NCBI RefSeq assembly: GCF_900240385.1
Contig: NZ_OEQH01000001.1
Span: 310,001-374,000, forward strand
From: Clostridium minihomine
Lineage (GTDB): Bacteria; Bacillota; Clostridia; Oscillospirales; Acutalibacteraceae
Direction: 5' to 3'
DNA length: 64,000 nt
The position numbers were made by a program, and so were the translations under genes. Shown one piece after another: positions 63,471 through 64,000 of this stretch. Under the pieces are notes generated by a model. The model made no database searches. It was not told the DNA's origin and worked only from the letters and a program-made list of their open reading frames with translations. The first letter of the stretch is position 1. The number at the start of each line of letters is the position of its first letter.

Positions 63471-64000
63471 TTATGATTCTTTTGTTATTTGAAAGGTATC
63501 TTGTTGCACCAATTTTGCAGAAATAACCATTTTTTGCGGAACGCTTTTTTTGGCAAGAATTCCGGTTAACATATTGATAGCGGCGGGGCAAAGGGTGTCA
63601 AGCATATTGTCCACGGTGGTAAGGGCAGGGGAACTGCACTGGGCCAAAATAGAATTATTAAACCCAATCACAGGCATGGTCTGCTTTTTTTCTTCTAATG
63701 CTTTCAGGGCTCCGACAGCCAGAAGATCCTCTGAAGTCATGATAGCATCAAATTTTATTTTTCTTTCCATCAGATCCACCACACAGTCCTTTACTTCTGC
63801 AATGGATTTTGGAACCTGCACCATTAAATTTTCCTGAAAAGGCAGATTGCACCGCCTTAATCCCGCTTTATAGCCGTTTATTTTGGAACAGCCGCTGTAA
63901 GTTAAGGTGTCGTATAAATACAGGATATTCGTATATCCTTGTTTTTGAAGAAGAAAAACGTTGTCAGAAACGGCTGCTTCTTCATCGCAATAAACACAAT
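63471..64000 (-). CDS. LacI-family transcriptional regulator, C-terminal part (runs off window end)
   Basis: The visible ~175 codons form the C-terminal half of the periplasmic-binding-like effector domain (VYCDEEAAVSDNVFLLQKQGYTNILYLYDT..., GYKAGLR, FDAIMTSEDLLAVGALKALEEKKQTMPVIGFNNSILAQCSSPALTTVDN). The N-terminal helix-turn-helix is outside the window. Immediately before uxaC on the same strand, it is probably a uronate-responsive repressor of that operon. Confidence 0.88.
   Translation of the reverse strand, partial: CVYCDEEAAVSDNVFLLQKQGYTNILYLYDTLTYSGCSKINGYKAGLRRCNLPFQENLMVQVPKSIAEVKDCVVDLMERKIKFDAIMTSEDLLAVGALKALEEKKQTMPVIGFNNSILAQCSSPALTTVDNMLDTLCPAAINMLTGILAKKSVPQKMVISAKLVQQDTFQITKES

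Overview
The window looks like chromosome from a spore-forming, low-to-mid GC Firmicute of class Clostridia, probably an Oscillospiraceae/Ruminococcaceae-type organism. The evidence is SpmA/SpmB, YabP/YabQ, a SpoVB/YabM-type flippase, oxygen-independent HemZ, type III pantothenate kinase, CIRCE-controlled groESL, three T-box leaders and many AGGAGG ribosome sites. The family assignment is inference; the sporulating Firmicute assignment is well supported. About 65 genes are visible, nearly all intact housekeeping genes. No tRNA, rRNA or CRISPR array was seen.

Layout. 1-6.5 kb: start of acetolactate synthase (ilvB) behind an Ile-specific T-box, a PadR/HAAS membrane pair, a MarR-DegV pair, an AraC regulator, an AlkD-like repair protein, mntP behind a yybP-ykoY manganese riboswitch, and a small AbrB regulator with a Cys4 tail. 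6.6-12.1 kb: spmAB, coaX, a guanidine-I riboswitch with its Gdx exporter, rpsD, and an XRE regulator fused to a complete desulfoferrodoxin (superoxide reductase). 12.4-15.9 kb: T-box and ileS. 15.96-19.65 kb: an AT-rich accessory island with an unrecognised ORF, an IS5-type element with a 3-bp target duplication, and several broken genes.

20-40 kb: recJ, a bifunctional rel, an MBL hydrolase, hemZ and a uridine-kinase-like gene form a tight cluster. Next comes the Bacillus-like yab block (flippase, mazG, hup, rqcP, yabP, yabQ, divIC, S1-domain protein). After it are an amidohydrolase, an orphan fumarase alpha subunit, a long-form hpf, an RlmL-like methyltransferase and CIRCE-groES-groEL. 40-45.7 kb: an AgcS symporter plus glutaminase opposite a LysR gene, then an NfeD/SPFH pair. 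46-51.5 kb: a compact purine operon purE-purM-purN-purO-AICAR transformylase-purD, in which the usual bifunctional PurH is split in two. 51.6-64 kb: a MATE exporter, ireB, Phe T-box with pheST, an ABC-F protein with one apparently degenerate ATP site, a YbaK deacylase, a CDP-alcohol phosphatidyltransferase, and uxaC with a LacI regulator cut by the window end.

The most interesting items are the XRE-superoxide reductase fusion, the one-sided degeneration of the ABC-F ATP sites, and the decaying island around the IS element. RNA-level control is unusually easy to read here: three T-boxes with visible specifier codons, two metabolite or ion riboswitches and CIRCE.
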